Assembly (NCBI GenBank): GCA_003649185.1
Contig: QMRB01000007.1
Coordinates: 1 to 36,886 of the forward strand
DNA: 36,886 nt
Source: Thermoproteota archaeon
GTDB lineage: Archaea > Thermoproteota > Methanomethylicia > Culexarchaeales > B10-G16
Direction of reading: 5' to 3'
A model generated the notes under the pieces. It saw only the letters and a list, made by a program, of their open reading frames with translations. It was not told where the DNA came from and did not search any database. Numbering within the stretch: the first letter of the stretch is position 1; every line of letters starts with the position of its first letter. The position numbers were made by a program, and so were the translations under genes. Positions 16,603 through 25,020 of this stretch are shown piece by piece.

Positions 16603-17025
16603 ATGGCCGTCGAGGCAAATATAGGTAGAATTATAATTTCAAGATTAAGAAGGAAAGGAGACCTATTAAATGAAATTTTAAAAGTTGTAGAGGAAAGAAA
16701 AGTGTCTGCTGGAGCTTTAATGGTTATAGGGGCATTAAGCCATGCAAAATTCGGAATCTATGTGGAAGGAAAGTATGAAGTGAATGAGAGGGAAGGCCCA
16801 TTGGAAATAGTGTCATGTATCGGAAACATTGCGGAAGATGAAAGTGGAAAGATAATTCATGCACATATAAATGTTGCAGATAGAAATGGAAAATGCTATG
16901 GAGGACATTTAATGAATGGATGTATAATCGATCCTACAGCGGAACTCATTATAATAGAGGCGAAGGATATCAGAATCGAGAGAAAACTCGATGAAGAAAC
17001 CGGATTGAAACTATTGAACTTATAA
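16603..17025 (+). CDS. PPC / DUF296 domain protein
   Basis: About 140 residues form a single PPC (PCC/DUF296) domain, a fold found in plant AT-hook proteins and in stand-alone prokaryotic proteins that form trimers. Seen are 'GRIIISRLRRKGDLLNEILK', 'VSAGALMVIGALSHAKFGIY' and 'IIHAHINVADRNGKCYGGHL', in which the histidines match the conserved metal-site histidines of the family. ATG at 16603 has GGGTGA 8 nt upstream, while ATG at 16582 lacks an SD. Its biochemical role is unknown, and a DNA-associated or metal-dependent role has been proposed for relatives. It lies 63 nt after the uncharacterised gene on the same strand and probably shares its transcript. Confidence 0.85.
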   Translation: MAVEANIGRIIISRLRRKGDLLNEILKVVEERKVSAGALMVIGALSHAKFGIYVEGKYEVNEREGPLEIVSCIGNIAEDESGKIIHAHINVADRNGKCYGGHLMNGCIIDPTAELIIIEAKDIRIERKLDEETGLKLLNL

Positions 17026-17036
17026 AATTATTTAAG

Positions 17037-18053
17037 TTAATCCACCAATGGAAGAACTTCAGCATCAAAATGGCGCTCTAACCAATTTGAAAATTCCTTA
17101 GCAAAATATCCGAAAGGATAAATCCTTCTAGCACCTGACCCTTTAACATATGAGACAAGCTGAGAGAAGTCGGCGTGATTGCTAAGAGGAAATGTAGCGT
17201 CGAAACGTCTATAGGGGAAGAGAAGAGACCATCCCGTAGCAATAGCTCTCAACATTCCAAATGAACTTGCCATAACAAGGTTTCGCTTATTGGAAACCAC
17301 TGCTGGAAGACACTTCGACTTAAGAACTTCTAGACCCTCATTTGAAGCAAGATTTAAATATTTCAATTCAATTCCGAAACGCTTATAGATCGTGTTTACC
17401 CGGTCAATTTTCTCGTCGACGAGAACCTCCAAATCTAAATATTTATTTATTAAAGCGATAAGCTCCTGCGCCTTACCAATAGAGTAGGCGATGAAAACGG
17501 GAGGAGTATCAGCCTTGACTGCTCTTTCAATGAAATCAGCTATCTCCTCGTAAATTTTAATCCTATCCGGAAAGGTTATGCCAGGTTTACCGTAAGTAGC
17601 ATCAATGATCAACTCGTCGCATGGAAGGATTTTTCCAGCCTCACTAATTAAAGTTGACTTAAGATTTAAATCGCCAGTATAAACGAGAGTTGAAAATCCA
17701 CTTTCGAATAGGAATTGCGAGGAGCCTAGAACGTGGCCTGAATTATACATTTCCACATCGATTGAACCTAAATTGAAACGCTGAGACATCATAAATCCGG
17801 GATAAATGTTTTTAACCCTTCTACCCGTTTGGGCCTCGTAGAGTTTGATAGTTAAATATGAAGCTAACTTCGGCTTTTCGGATTTAAAGCCAGCAATATG
17901 ATCTCCATGGGCATGGCTGATAAGGATGAAATCACCCTCAGAAATCTTGGATAGAGGATCTAGGGATAAAGAGATATCTCTCAACAATAAAAGGATACCT
18001 TTAAACCAGTATATTGACCAATTTGGAACCATATTGAAAACCTTATTTCTCAA
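17037..18053 (-). CDS. MBL-fold nuclease of the beta-CASP / SNM1-like exonuclease family
   Basis: The 338-residue metallo-beta-lactamase-fold protein carries the metal motifs 'SHAHGDHIAGF' (HxHxDH), 'NSGHVLGSSQF', 'YTGDLNL' and 'DATYGKPG'. The late histidine motif is in 'FPLSNHADFSQLVSYV'. This set is that of predicted mRNA 3'-end/Artemis-type and ligase-associated exonucleases. It is shorter than the ~630-residue archaeal CPSF-type (aCPSF1) enzymes and has no KH domains, so it is not aCPSF1. The TTG start overlaps the stop of the upstream PDCD5-like gene as TTGA. Another start, ATG at 18032, is possible. It is the third gene of an AroM / PDCD5-like / MBL operon. DNA or RNA specificity cannot be read from sequence. 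Confidence 0.85.
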   Translation of the reverse strand: MRNKVFNMVPNWSIYWFKGILLLLRDISLSLDPLSKISEGDFILISHAHGDHIAGFKSEKPKLASYLTIKLYEAQTGRRVKNIYPGFMMSQRFNLGSIDVEMYNSGHVLGSSQFLFESGFSTLVYTGDLNLKSTLISEAGKILPCDELIIDATYGKPGITFPDRIKIYEEIADFIERAVKADTPPVFIAYSIGKAQELIALINKYLDLEVLVDEKIDRVNTIYKRFGIELKYLNLASNEGLEVLKSKCLPAVVSNKRNLVMASSFGMLRAIATGWSLLFPYRRFDATFPLSNHADFSQLVSYVKGSGARRIYPFGYFAKEFSNWLERHFDAEVLPLVD

Positions 18054-18415
18054 ACTCTTCTAAAGTATTCGCTTAAAGGCTTTCTCTTTCCCTTCTCCTC
18101 ATAGTATATTTTTGTAGGCATTCTAATTTTCAACCCCAAGTCTAAGAAGAGCTGATAAAGAGAATATCCTGTGATGATGCTTTTAATCTTTCCCTCCTTA
18201 ACAAGTCTTGCAAGCACATCGACTATTCGTTTCGTCTCTCTGGGAAATTGTTGCTCAGCAACCTTTAAAACTTCCTTTGCCTTCTCGCTGAGAAGACTAT
18301 TTAAAAGCTTTAAAGGATCCTCAGAGATCTCTCTATCGGATTTTTTCAAACGCCTACTCAGCTCGGCCAGTCTCTTCATCTTTAAAAGTTCAAGTTCAAT
18401 GTCACGCTCATCCAT
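18050..18415 (-). CDS. PDCD5/TFAR19-like DNA-binding protein
   Basis: About 121 residues. The helical N-terminal part ('ELELLKMKRLAELSRRLKK') is followed by 'LSEKAKEVLKVAEQQFPRET' and 'KRIVDVLARLVKEGKIKSII', the spacing and sequence type of the archaeal/eukaryal PDCD5 helical core. It differs from the canonical family in a longer C-terminal region ('YQLFLDLGLKIRMPTKIYYE') instead of the short charged tail. It is therefore a relative or variant rather than a clear orthologue. ATG at 18415 is chosen over 18427 because GGTGA lies 5 nt before it. It overlaps the MBL nuclease gene by 4 nt, a sign of tight coupling and possibly a functional pair. Confidence 0.6.
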   Translation of the reverse strand: MDERDIELELLKMKRLAELSRRLKKSDREISEDPLKLLNSLLSEKAKEVLKVAEQQFPRETKRIVDVLARLVKEGKIKSIITGYSLYQLFLDLGLKIRMPTKIYYEEKGKRKPLSEYFRRV

Positions 18416-18458
18416 CACTCTCACCATCTACTATAATTGAAATGGTTCCCCTTAAAAC

Positions 18459-19145
18459 TTAACATTCATTTAGAACGGCTTTTAAACCCGATATAAGTGC
18501 AAACCTTGCAGTTAAAACGGGTATATTGTAAAATGATTTAAATCTAACTGCATCTTTAAAGGTGAAGCCGATGCAATCCATAACTGCTAAATTAACATTG
18601 AAACCCTTAAATTTTTCAGCTACCCTCCTAATATTTTCCACCCGCCTCTCAATGATGTAAGGGGAGAAACTCTCCACAACCACATCGCTACATTCAATAT
18701 GCATCCATTTACGCAAACCCATATTGATCTGCCGTGGAGACGGCATAATTACACCCAATATTATATTTCGATTGGAAATAGATTCAACCATTCCCCTCAA
18801 TATAGGTTCAGGTTTAACTAGAGGAACTCTAGAATAAAGCTCCGGGAAAACTCCTGAACAGAGTAAGCCTATACATTTAACCCCAAGCCTCTCAAGATAT
18901 TTAACCTTCTCCATTAAGAGAGGGATAATACGCTCTCTGGAAAGTTTGACCTCCGAACCATCCTTGAGACGGCTAACATATGTAATTTCGCCTGGAGATG
19001 GTTCAAGCCTTTTAATATCCTCAGAGGATAAACCGTCCAGTGCACCTGCCTCATAAATTTCAAAGTTACTGCCAAGAATTGGAGAGATCTCTGCAGTTAC
19101 ATCTATCCTCGGAGATTGACCTATAGTTAGGAAGCCTATCTTCAA
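18459..19145 (-). CDS. AroM family protein
   Basis: The 228-residue protein opens with 'MKIGFLTIGQSPRIDVTAEI', then has 'EAGALDGLSSEDIKRLEPSP' and 'SRERIIPLLMEKV', all AroM hallmarks. 'GLLCSGVFPEL' and 'GVIMPSPRQINMGLRKWM' also fit the family. AroM is named for its place near shikimate genes in E. coli, but its activity is unknown; the fold resembles Asp/Glu racemase-type proteins. TTG at 19145 is preferred because GGTGG lies 5 nt upstream and this gives the family's usual N-terminus; ATG at 19172 adds nine unusual residues. No aromatic-amino-acid genes are nearby. It heads an operon with the PDCD5-like and MBL genes. Confidence 0.88.
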   Translation of the reverse strand: MKIGFLTIGQSPRIDVTAEISPILGSNFEIYEAGALDGLSSEDIKRLEPSPGEITYVSRLKDGSEVKLSRERIIPLLMEKVKYLERLGVKCIGLLCSGVFPELYSRVPLVKPEPILRGMVESISNRNIILGVIMPSPRQINMGLRKWMHIECSDVVVESFSPYIIERRVENIRRVAEKFKGFNVNLAVMDCIGFTFKDAVRFKSFYNIPVLTARFALISGLKAVLNEC

Positions 19146-19246
19146 TTCATCCACCAACCAGAAATATTTCATTAGTGAAATATAATCGTAATCTTAGGCA
19201 AAGTAAAATTTATTAATCAAGGAGTAAAAACGTTTAGTGATTTGAC

Positions 19247-19414
19247 TTGACCATTCGAATATACTGTGAACGTTGCGGATTCGTATTTTATAGGGGAGAT
19301 GAACTGGCAAATCCCCAAGAAATAATTAGAAGATATGGAAATAGATGTCCAAGATGCTATAAACCATTGATCCTTGACCCTAAAAAGATAAGTATAAAAG
19401 CCAAGCAGAGATAA
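19247..19414 (+). CDS. Small zinc-ribbon protein upstream of reverse gyrase
   Basis: A 55-codon frame begins with TTG and reads MTIRIYCERCGFVFYRG..., with two knuckles, 'CERC' near residues 7-10 and 'CPRC' near 37-40, so a single zinc ribbon. The tail is basic and lysine-rich ('DPKKISIKAKQR'). A weak GTGAT lies about 5 nt before the TTG. It ends 43 nt before the reverse gyrase start, on the same strand, so it probably shares a transcript. Its small size, two CxxC pairs and basic tail suggest nucleic-acid or protein binding; the specific role is unknown. Confidence 0.72.
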   Translation: MTIRIYCERCGFVFYRGDELANPQEIIRRYGNRCPRCYKPLILDPKKISIKAKQR

Positions 19415-19457
19415 GCTTAAAACCAAAATTTAAAACAGAAAGTATGTAGGCCAGAAC

Positions 19458-22400
19458 ATGCAGCAAGAAGTTTACGCAATATTCAGAAAACAGTGTCCAA
19501 ACTGTGGAGGAGACATATCAAATCTAAGATTAGAGCTGAAGATACCATGTGAGAAATGCATTCCAATACCTGACAAAGAGTTACTTCAAAGCTTACCATT
19601 AAATAATGTAAGGGAGACTAGGAGAAGAATACTTGAACTCCTAAAGAAGAATGGAACATTAAATAGATATAATAGAATACTTGAGGTGGAGGAGAAGGTT
19701 GACAGATTAAATGATCTCTTCGAAAAGATCAGTGGAAGCACATTATGGAGTGCTCAGAGAACATGGTGTAAACGGGCATTTGAAGGAAAAAGTTTCTCAA
19801 TAATAGCTCCAACAGGGATGGGGAAAACTGTCTTTGGAATAATGCTTTCACTTTACATTGCAATGGAAAAGAAGAGAGCATATATTATTTTACCGACCAC
19901 TCTACTTGCACAGCAAGTGCATGAAAAAATAGAGGAATATAAAAGTAAGTTAGATTTGAAAATAAAGATAAAAGCATATTATACATCGATAGCTGCAAGC
20001 AGAAAAAAGGATATTTTAAAACAAATCTTCGAAGAAAACTATCAAATTCTAGTAACAACATCAAATTTTCTATCAAGATATTATGAGAAAATGAGGGATA
20101 GAAGATTCGACTTAATATTCGTCGATGATGTAGACAGTTTCATGAAGACGTCGAGAAATGTGGAGAAAGTTTTGAAACTACTCGGATTAGATCAGGAGAT
20201 CATAGAGCTAGGATATGAAGCAATAAATCTGAGAAGGAAAATTAAAAGAATTTATGGTAGGAGAAGGCTGAATAAAAAGGAACTTGAAAATTTAAACAAA
20301 AAACTTGAAAATATAAGAAAAAGGATAGAAGATTACAAAAGGAAGAATAAAATAGGAGTATTAATAGTTTCAGGAGCATCCATAAGGGCGCGGAGAACAA
20401 GAAGAATTCAACTCTTCAGAGAACTTTTAGGATTTGAAATAGGGGGGAGAATGGAGGGTATAAGAAACGTTGAAGACATGTACATAATGGCAAAGAAAGG
20501 GAACATCGCCAAACACGTCTTGAAACTCGTCAAAAAACTTGGAAGCGGAGGACTAATCTTTACACCGATGGATAAGGGAAGAGAATACATGAAGAAGATT
20601 ACAGAAGAATTGGAGAAAAATGGAATAAAAGTTGAAAGCGTGGAAAGGCCTAGAAGAAAGCTATTGATGAAATTTAGAAAAGGTGAATACGACATCCTCG
20701 TAGGTATGGCATCATATAGAAGTCCATTGGCAAGGGGAATAGATCTACCTGAAAGAGTAAGATACGCCATATTTGCGGGAGTGCCGAAAATTAAAATAGC
20801 ACTTAACATAGATGAGTTCAACCCCTTCAAAGCAATAGCCCTCTTAGCAAATCTAAGAGACTTTACAAAGCGGAAAAGTGAGAGAATAAAAATAGATAAC
20901 AAGATTATCGAACTTAGAAGATATTCTTGGATGATCAATGAAAAGCAATGGGAAATGATAAGAGAAGCAATTGAGAAAAAAGTGAAATTGGAAGGATTTC
21001 TAGGCAAAATGCAGAGAATTGTCGAAGAAACAGTAAATCTCATAAAGAATATGCTGAAAAGGGAAGATGTGAGAAAAGGAATAAAGAAAAGCTCCTACTT
21101 AGACATTGAAGAAGGAGAGAAAGTATCAATAATAATACCTGACATAGTCGGATATCTTCAAGGAAGTGGAAGAACATCGAGACTATATGCTGGAGGAATC
21201 TCAAAGGGAATAGCAATAATAATAGTGGACAACGTTAAAGCATTCAACGGATTAAAAAGAGGATTAAAATGGTATTTGGAAGACGTTTCATTCAGCAGAG
21301 TAAATGAAAAGAGAATAAAGGAAACCATGAAGAAGGTGGATGAAGATAGAGAGAAGATAAGGAGGATGAGAAGAGGAGAAATTACAGGAAAGACGAAGGA
21401 AACTGTAAAGACAGCACTGCTAATAGTGGAGTCGCCGAATAAAGCGAGAACTATAGCAAGATTCTTCGGAGTACCGCAAAGAAGAGAGATAAATGGAGTT
21501 ACAATATTTGAAGTTAGTACAGGAGAATACATTTTAAACATAGCATCAAGCAGGGGACATATATTCGACTTGGTAACCGATGAAGGATATCATGGAGTCG
21601 CAACCATATATGGAAAACTCGTCCCAATATATGGTACAATAAAGAAATGCAAAAAGTGCCATCAACAATATACAGACGACGTTAAGAAATGTCCTCTATG
21701 TGGAGGGCCCCTTGAAAACAGAGGAAAAATGCTAGATGTATTGAAAAGGATCGCTGGAGAAGTAGATTACCTTCTGATAGGAACAGATGCAGATTCTGAA
21801 GGAGAGAAGATAGGATGGGATTTATCGGTAATATTGTCACCATACACTAAAAATATAAGAAGAATCTACTTCCATGAGGTAACTCAAAGAGCACTTAGAA
21901 GAGCATTACAAACTCCAACCGGTCTAAACATCAAATTAGTTGAATCACAGATTTTGAGAAGAATAGAGGATCGATGGATAGGTTTCGAGCTAAGCGGAAA
22001 AGTACAGAGAAAATTTAATAGAAGAGATCTATCAGCGGGAAGAGTACAGACACCAGTACTTGGATGGATCGTTAAAAGAATGAAAGAATCGAAGAAGGAG
22101 ATCATGGAATTATTCGAAATAACATTGGAAAATGGATTGAAAATAATATTAAGAATGGAGAAGATGCCGAAGAAGAAGATAAGGGAAATATTAAATGAAA
22201 TTAGAAGATCAAAGATAAACATCATTGAAGTAGAAAAGCTGGAAGTTGAGAGAAAACCGCCACCACCATTCTCCACCGATACTATGCTCGAGGAAGCTTC
22301 ACGAAAGTTAAAGTTTAGTATAAAGGAAACCATGCAATTGGCTCAAGATCTCTTTGAAGCTGGACTGATAACCTATCATAGAACAGATAGCATAAAAGTC

Positions 22401-23162
22401 TCAGCAATAGGAGTGAAGATAGCTCAAGAATATATAGTAGAGAAGTGGGGAAAGGAAAATTTCAAACCGAGAGTTTGGAGCAGAGAGGGGGCACATGAAT
22501 GCATAAGGCCGACGAGAGGAGTTGATGCGGATAGATTGAGAAGTCTCCTGGCCTTAGGAACACTAAGATTACCTAAAAAGTTAACTGGAAGACATATAGC
22601 ACTATATAATTTGATATTTAACAGGTTTATTGCAAGCCAGATGAAGAAGGCGAAAGTATTGAGAGAGAAAGTAAAAGTTGAAGTGATGAATATGAAAATA
22701 GAAGTGGAAAATGATGTGGAAGTATTGGATGCAGGGTTCACTCTAATACTGCCAATAAAATTATCTCAGAAAACTAAACCTGGAAAAATGAATATAAGAG
22801 AAATAAAGCATTGGAGGATAACTGGGAAACCATTATTCTCTGAAGGGGATATAATTAGAATGATGAAGAAGAGGAGAATTGGAAGACCATCCACATACTC
22901 GAAGATAATATCCACTCTACTTGATAAAAGATATGTTATAATGTCTCCTAGAAAGAAGAAGCTCATAGCGACAAGGCTGGGAGAAGAAATATACAAATAT
23001 TTGAATCAAACTTTCAAGAAATATGTTTCAGAGGAGACTACAAGGAAGCTGGAAAAGATGATGGATGATGTTGAAAATGGAAAATTGGATTATATAACAA
23101 TATTGCAAGACTTAAACGAACAGTTGAGGAAAATCTCAGAAAGCTTTAAAACTACTTCTTAA
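19458..23162 (+). CDS. rgy: Reverse gyrase
   Basis: The 1234-residue fusion of an SF2 helicase-like half and a type IA topoisomerase half introduces positive supercoils using ATP. Domains in order: N-terminal zinc finger (C13, C16, C31, C34); Walker A 'APTGMGKT' 117-124 and Walker B 'VDDVD'; helicase motifs through 'YLQGSGRTSRLYAGG'; Toprim 'LLIVESPNKARTIARFFG' with 'TDADSEGEK'. A second zinc finger 'CKKC...CPLC' is near 731-750, and the catalytic tyrosine is in 'LITYHRTDS' (about Y973). 'GAHECIRPTR' and 'GRPSTYSKIISTL' complete the topoisomerase core. All key residues are present and no intein is inserted. Reverse gyrase is the hallmark enzyme of hyperthermophiles. The start ATG has only a weak SD. 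It ends convergently with nucS, overlapping by 11 nt. Confidence 0.97.
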   Translation: MQQEVYAIFRKQCPNCGGDISNLRLELKIPCEKCIPIPDKELLQSLPLNNVRETRRRILELLKKNGTLNRYNRILEVEEKVDRLNDLFEKISGSTLWSAQRTWCKRAFEGKSFSIIAPTGMGKTVFGIMLSLYIAMEKKRAYIILPTTLLAQQVHEKIEEYKSKLDLKIKIKAYYTSIAASRKKDILKQIFEENYQILVTTSNFLSRYYEKMRDRRFDLIFVDDVDSFMKTSRNVEKVLKLLGLDQEIIELGYEAINLRRKIKRIYGRRRLNKKELENLNKKLENIRKRIEDYKRKNKIGVLIVSGASIRARRTRRIQLFRELLGFEIGGRMEGIRNVEDMYIMAKKGNIAKHVLKLVKKLGSGGLIFTPMDKGREYMKKITEELEKNGIKVESVERPRRKLLMKFRKGEYDILVGMASYRSPLARGIDLPERVRYAIFAGVPKIKIALNIDEFNPFKAIALLANLRDFTKRKSERIKIDNKIIELRRYSWMINEKQWEMIREAIEKKVKLEGFLGKMQRIVEETVNLIKNMLKREDVRKGIKKSSYLDIEEGEKVSIIIPDIVGYLQGSGRTSRLYAGGISKGIAIIIVDNVKAFNGLKRGLKWYLEDVSFSRVNEKRIKETMKKVDEDREKIRRMRRGEITGKTKETVKTALLIVESPNKARTIARFFGVPQRREINGVTIFEVSTGEYILNIASSRGHIFDLVTDEGYHGVATIYGKLVPIYGTIKKCKKCHQQYTDDVKKCPLCGGPLENRGKMLDVLKRIAGEVDYLLIGTDADSEGEKIGWDLSVILSPYTKNIRRIYFHEVTQRALRRALQTPTGLNIKLVESQILRRIEDRWIGFELSGKVQRKFNRRDLSAGRVQTPVLGWIVKRMKESKKEIMELFEITLENGLKIILRMEKMPKKKIREILNEIRRSKINIIEVEKLEVERKPPPPFSTDTMLEEASRKLKFSIKETMQLAQDLFEAGLITYHRTDSIKVSAIGVKIAQEYIVEKWGKENFKPRVWSREGAHECIRPTRGVDADRLRSLLALGTLRLPKKLTGRHIALYNLIFNRFIASQMKKAKVLREKVKVEVMNMKIEVENDVEVLDAGFTLILPIKLSQKTKPGKMNIREIKHWRITGKPLFSEGDIIRMMKKRRIGRPSTYSKIISTLLDKRYVIMSPRKKKLIATRLGEEIYKYLNQTFKKYVSEETTRKLEKMMDDVENGKLDYITILQDLNEQLRKISESFKTTS

Positions 23163-23934
23163 AGTATTCAGTAATTTTGATATTTCTAGAATTTTTCTTT
23201 AAAATACTCATACATTTCTTAGGGTCAAGCCGCTTAAACTCCAATCCCAGAGATAAGAGAAGGGGTTGAAGACCTTTACTGAGCTCCGGGGCTACTAGAA
23301 TACCTCGAACCTCTTTAAAACCATATCTACGCCTCACCTCTGAAACATATTTGGAAAGTTGCAGAATAGCGGATTTATCTGCAACGCGTCTCTTCAACTC
23401 TAAAACCACAAGTCTACCTGAGGAATCTACCCCGTAGAGGTCTATGAAGCCGGGTTCAACATGTCTTTCAAAGTCGATGATCTTCAAGCCGGACTCTACA
23501 AGTTCAGGATGTAATCTCACAGCCTTCTGCATGTCCCGCTCACTCGCATATAGGGAAAAATCACCCTCATCGATAAGATTCATAGAAACCGAAAGGAACA
23601 CTCTTTCTAAAAAGATGTCAACTATTTCATGAGGCTTCTTTCTCACAGCCCTCAACCTTAAAGATCCATTGATGAAATCCACATGAAACAGGCATCCTGG
23701 AGGCTGCCAATTTACAGGGGCAACATCCCATGGTCTATGAATTTGAAGTGAACCGTCAGATTTAATCATAATTATACGTTCCCCCAATTCAAGTGTAGAT
23801 GAAGCTCTCCCTCTATAAACAACTCTACATGAAGCTATAATCAGGATTGTAAGCTTCTTCTCCAAACTACTTTTCAAGAAAGCGGAGACTTCACTTGGAG
23901 AGGGATCTGAGAGAAAGCGAATAGGAATCCTCAA
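23152..23934 (-). CDS. nucS: Endonuclease NucS / EndoMS (mismatch- or flap-directed)
   Basis: The 260-residue protein matches NucS in length and layout: an N-terminal beta-rich DNA-binding/dimerisation domain ('IHRPWDVAPVNWQPPGC') and a C-terminal RecB-type nuclease domain. The catalytic core is 'VEPGFIDLYGVDSSGRLVVL' then 'ELKRRVADKSAILQLSKYV', holding the D, the ExK pair and the downstream Q. 'RGILVAPELSKG' is also typical. EndoMS cuts both strands at mismatches and is thought to replace MutS/MutL in many archaea. TTG at 23934 has GGTGGT 4 nt upstream. The C-terminal 'KITEYFKK' resembles a PCNA-interacting (PIP-like) tail, though not a strict match. Confidence 0.92.
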   Translation of the reverse strand: MRIPIRFLSDPSPSEVSAFLKSSLEKKLTILIIASCRVVYRGRASSTLELGERIIMIKSDGSLQIHRPWDVAPVNWQPPGCLFHVDFINGSLRLRAVRKKPHEIVDIFLERVFLSVSMNLIDEGDFSLYASERDMQKAVRLHPELVESGLKIIDFERHVEPGFIDLYGVDSSGRLVVLELKRRVADKSAILQLSKYVSEVRRRYGFKEVRGILVAPELSKGLQPLLLSLGLEFKRLDPKKCMSILKKNSRNIKITEYFKK

Positions 23935-23985
23935 GGAACCACCGTAAAATATAACTTAAAATTACAATTTAAATGTAGAGTCATC

Positions 23986-24522
23986 ATGGAGAAGAAGAAA
24001 ACTCTAGTGAAATACGAAGCAACATCAAGGGGATACGACGAGCTATACGGTGAAGAACAGAGGAAAAAATACTTCAAGGCATTATCAAAAATTAACTGTA
24101 AAGGTATGAAAATATTAGATGCAGGATGCGGAACAGGCCTATTGGAAGAAGAAATTCAAGGAGCATGCCTCTTAGTCGCTGCGGATTTTTCAAGGAACAT
24201 GATAAGGAAGGCTTTGAAAAGGGTTAAGGGAAGATGGGAAGTGGAGTTGCTGATAGCAGACATAGAAAATCCACCCATAAAGGATGAAAGCTTCAACATC
24301 TTCTTTCTAATAACAGTAGTACAAAACCTTACAAACCCTATAGAGGCTATTAAGAAAATTGGGATGAAAATGAAAAAACATGGAATGGGAGTTATCTCCT
24401 TTCCTAAAAGAATCTTCAGTGAAGAAGAGATGAGAATGATCATCTTAAAGTCGGGTTTGAAAATCCATGAAAGAATAGAGGATAAAAATGTAAAGGACAC
24501 TATTTTTATCGTATCAACTTGA
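23986..24522 (+). CDS. Class I SAM-dependent methyltransferase
   Basis: The 178-residue protein has motif I 'KILDAGCGTGLLEEE', the acidic end of strand 2 in 'LLVAADFSRNMIRKALKR', and the post-motif 'LLIADIENPPIKDESFNIFF'. These are the usual SAM-binding loops. The N-terminal 'EATSRGYDELYGEEQ' is typical of UbiE/BioC-like small methyltransferases, but the acceptor cannot be inferred. It is shorter than most and lacks an added substrate domain. There is no SD near ATG 23986. An ATTTAAAT about 20-25 nt upstream suggests a leaderless mRNA. It diverges from nucS. Confidence 0.87.
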   Translation: MEKKKTLVKYEATSRGYDELYGEEQRKKYFKALSKINCKGMKILDAGCGTGLLEEEIQGACLLVAADFSRNMIRKALKRVKGRWEVELLIADIENPPIKDESFNIFFLITVVQNLTNPIEAIKKIGMKMKKHGMGVISFPKRIFSEEEMRMIILKSGLKIHERIEDKNVKDTIFIVST

Positions 24523-24629
24523 AAAGGAAAATAAAATGCTTAACGAATAATATGAAACAGAAAGCAGATGGAAAATCAATAAAAATATAAATTGAAAATA
24601 TGGGAAAAATTAAATTACTTATAGAAAGC

Positions 24630-24637
24630 TATAAATA
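24630..24637 (+). promoter_or_regulatory. TATA box for the SmAP gene
   Basis: TATAAATA preceded by the purine-rich AAAGC fits an archaeal BRE/TATA element. It would start transcription near 24660, leaving about a 30-nt leader with the SD GAGGT before the TTG at 24690. The rest of 24523-24629 is AT-rich and I see nothing else in it. Confidence 0.55.
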
Positions 24638-24689
24638 TTAAGAAGACAAGCTCAATCACGAATAAACGTCTAAATGTGAGGTAAGAATT

Positions 24690-24923
24690 TTGAGAAATCC
24701 GCCCCTAAAACTGTTAAGCCGAGCAATAAACACTAGAATTCACGTAAAACTGAAAAGTGGAAATGAATATAACGGAATTTTAGAAAAATGCGATAATAAC
24801 ATGAACCTCATAATAGTGGATGCTCAAGAAATAAATAATGGAGATCCCGTTGCAAGATATGGAAGAGTACTTATAAGAGGAAACAATATTTTATATATAA
24901 AGCTGGAAACACCCATCATTTAA
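24690..24923 (+). CDS. Sm-like archaeal protein (LSm/SmAP)
   Basis: The 77-residue protein is a single Sm fold. Sm1 reads 'RIHVKLKSGNEYNGILEKCD' plus 'NNMNLIIVDA', with the conserved D-x-x-M/N-N-L. Sm2 is 'GRVLIRGNNILYIKL', where RGxN is the RNA-contact motif. SmAPs form heptameric rings that bind U-rich RNA and take part in RNA stability and processing. The length is normal and there is no extra domain. TTG start with GTGAGGT about 8 nt upstream. It lies 97 nt before the SAM synthetase gene, on the same strand. Confidence 0.94.
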   Translation: MRNPPLKLLSRAINTRIHVKLKSGNEYNGILEKCDNNMNLIIVDAQEINNGDPVARYGRVLIRGNNILYIKLETPII

Positions 24924-25020
24924 AGATTATTAGAAGAAGGAAAACGGCAAAACAATAAGTTAAACTTAATCTAATAGGACAAACTTTAAATTAACAGACG
25001 AACAGTAAAAGCAACAGAAA

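Noticed and set aside
12609-18053. A Wadjet (JetABCD) plasmid-defence system
   Set aside because: No JetD-like Toprim/topoVI nuclease is adjacent; the nearest nuclease is an MBL-fold protein in a different operon, and the ATPase signature is Smc5/6-like.
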